Positions 10,852 to 11,054 of a stretch of DNA of 11,054 bases are shown in pieces. Position numbers and translations under genes: made by a program. The DNA lies in NCBI GenBank assembly GCA_026770585.1, contig MU646560.1, positions 284,531-295,584 on the forward strand, in the 5' to 3' direction. The notes beneath the pieces were generated by a model. It had not been told where the DNA came from, did not search any database, and saw only the letters and a list, made by a program, of their open reading frames with translations. Origin of the DNA: Baffinella frigidus (taxonomy: Eukaryota; Cryptophyceae; Cryptomonadales; Baffinellaceae). How positions within the stretch are numbered: the stretch's first letter is position 1; every line of letters starts with the position of its first letter.

Positions 10852-11054
10852 GTGCTCGTCGAGATCAAGTAGCGGCAGGTGCCCTGCGACCACCTGGTGG
10901 GGGTTAGGGATGGGGTCAGGGTTTATGGTGTGGCCACGCCAGGTGCGCGAACAGGTTACTTGAGGCGCGCGTTTTGTGCGTGAATCGGAGCCGATGCGTC
11001 AGATTCGGAGGGAATTGGAGCCGTTTGTTGAAGTGGGTTAGGCGGGTTTAGGGG
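10852..11054. other. Right edge, no gene recognised
   Basis: The stretch contains scattered G-rich words such as GTTAGGGATGGGGTCAGGG and GGCGGGTTTAGGGG at the edge, again hinting at telomere-like repeat beyond the window. No convincing open frame, hairpin or repeat copy was found here. Confidence 0.5.

Overview
This window looks like eukaryotic nuclear, non-coding, subtelomere-like DNA. It holds long stretches of TTTAGGG-type (Arabidopsis-type) telomeric repeats and their variants (TTTGGGG, TTTCGGG), several microsatellites, many families of short dispersed repeats, and a very high density of inverted repeats. TTTAGGG telomeres are known from land plants, many green algae, dinoflagellates and some other protists. 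A repeat-rich microalga (prasinophyte-like green alga or dinoflagellate) is a guess, not an identification. I recognise no protein-coding gene, rRNA, tRNA, CRISPR array or bacterial operon. The open frames are short, overlap on both strands, and mostly translate simple repeats.

Layout. 1-1160: short direct repeats and palindromes, no gene. 1160-2410: four telomere-like blocks separated by a 172-bp MITE-like element (1649-1820) and by copies of a subtelomeric repeat that recurs at 2414-2490. 2480-3190: a second subtelomeric repeat, a TATACA microsatellite and a 31-bp tandem repeat. 3190-3340: a TTTGGGG block. 3318-5050: five consecutive foldback structures, including a 42-bp perfect inverted repeat and a 518-bp element with about 122-bp terminal inverted repeats (TIRs). 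5050-6200: tandem and dispersed direct repeats. 6230-6630: a foldback element and a truncated second MITE copy. 6630-7215: an A+T-rich island. 7290-8190: a dispersed 'GGCGGAGCGC' repeat, one copy of which is interrupted by a small insertion, plus a CT microsatellite. 8195-8785: two more foldback elements, each related to an earlier one. 9038-9348: an imperfect 92-bp duplication with a coding-like substitution pattern. 9361-9628: a telomere-like block. 9635-10851: a GC-rich 'CCTTGCGGGCGTTCTC' repeat family with two more foldbacks.

The main theme is families of hairpin-forming elements whose copies can be compared within the window. Three comparisons stand out. (1) Two hairpins (4655-4794 and 8195-8342) share a homologous 60-nt core but have unrelated outer arms, each self-complementary. 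(2) Copies of one MITE carry a central palindrome whose sequence differs while the pairing is kept. (3) Two repeat pairs differ by short insertions or deletions that exactly make or remove a palindrome (14 nt at 6590-6603; 20 nt at 3391-3410). Together these suggest that palindromes are being made, lost or renewed here, for example by snap-back template switching or hairpin-based mobility. No encoded enzyme for this is visible, so any mobilising activity would have to act in trans.
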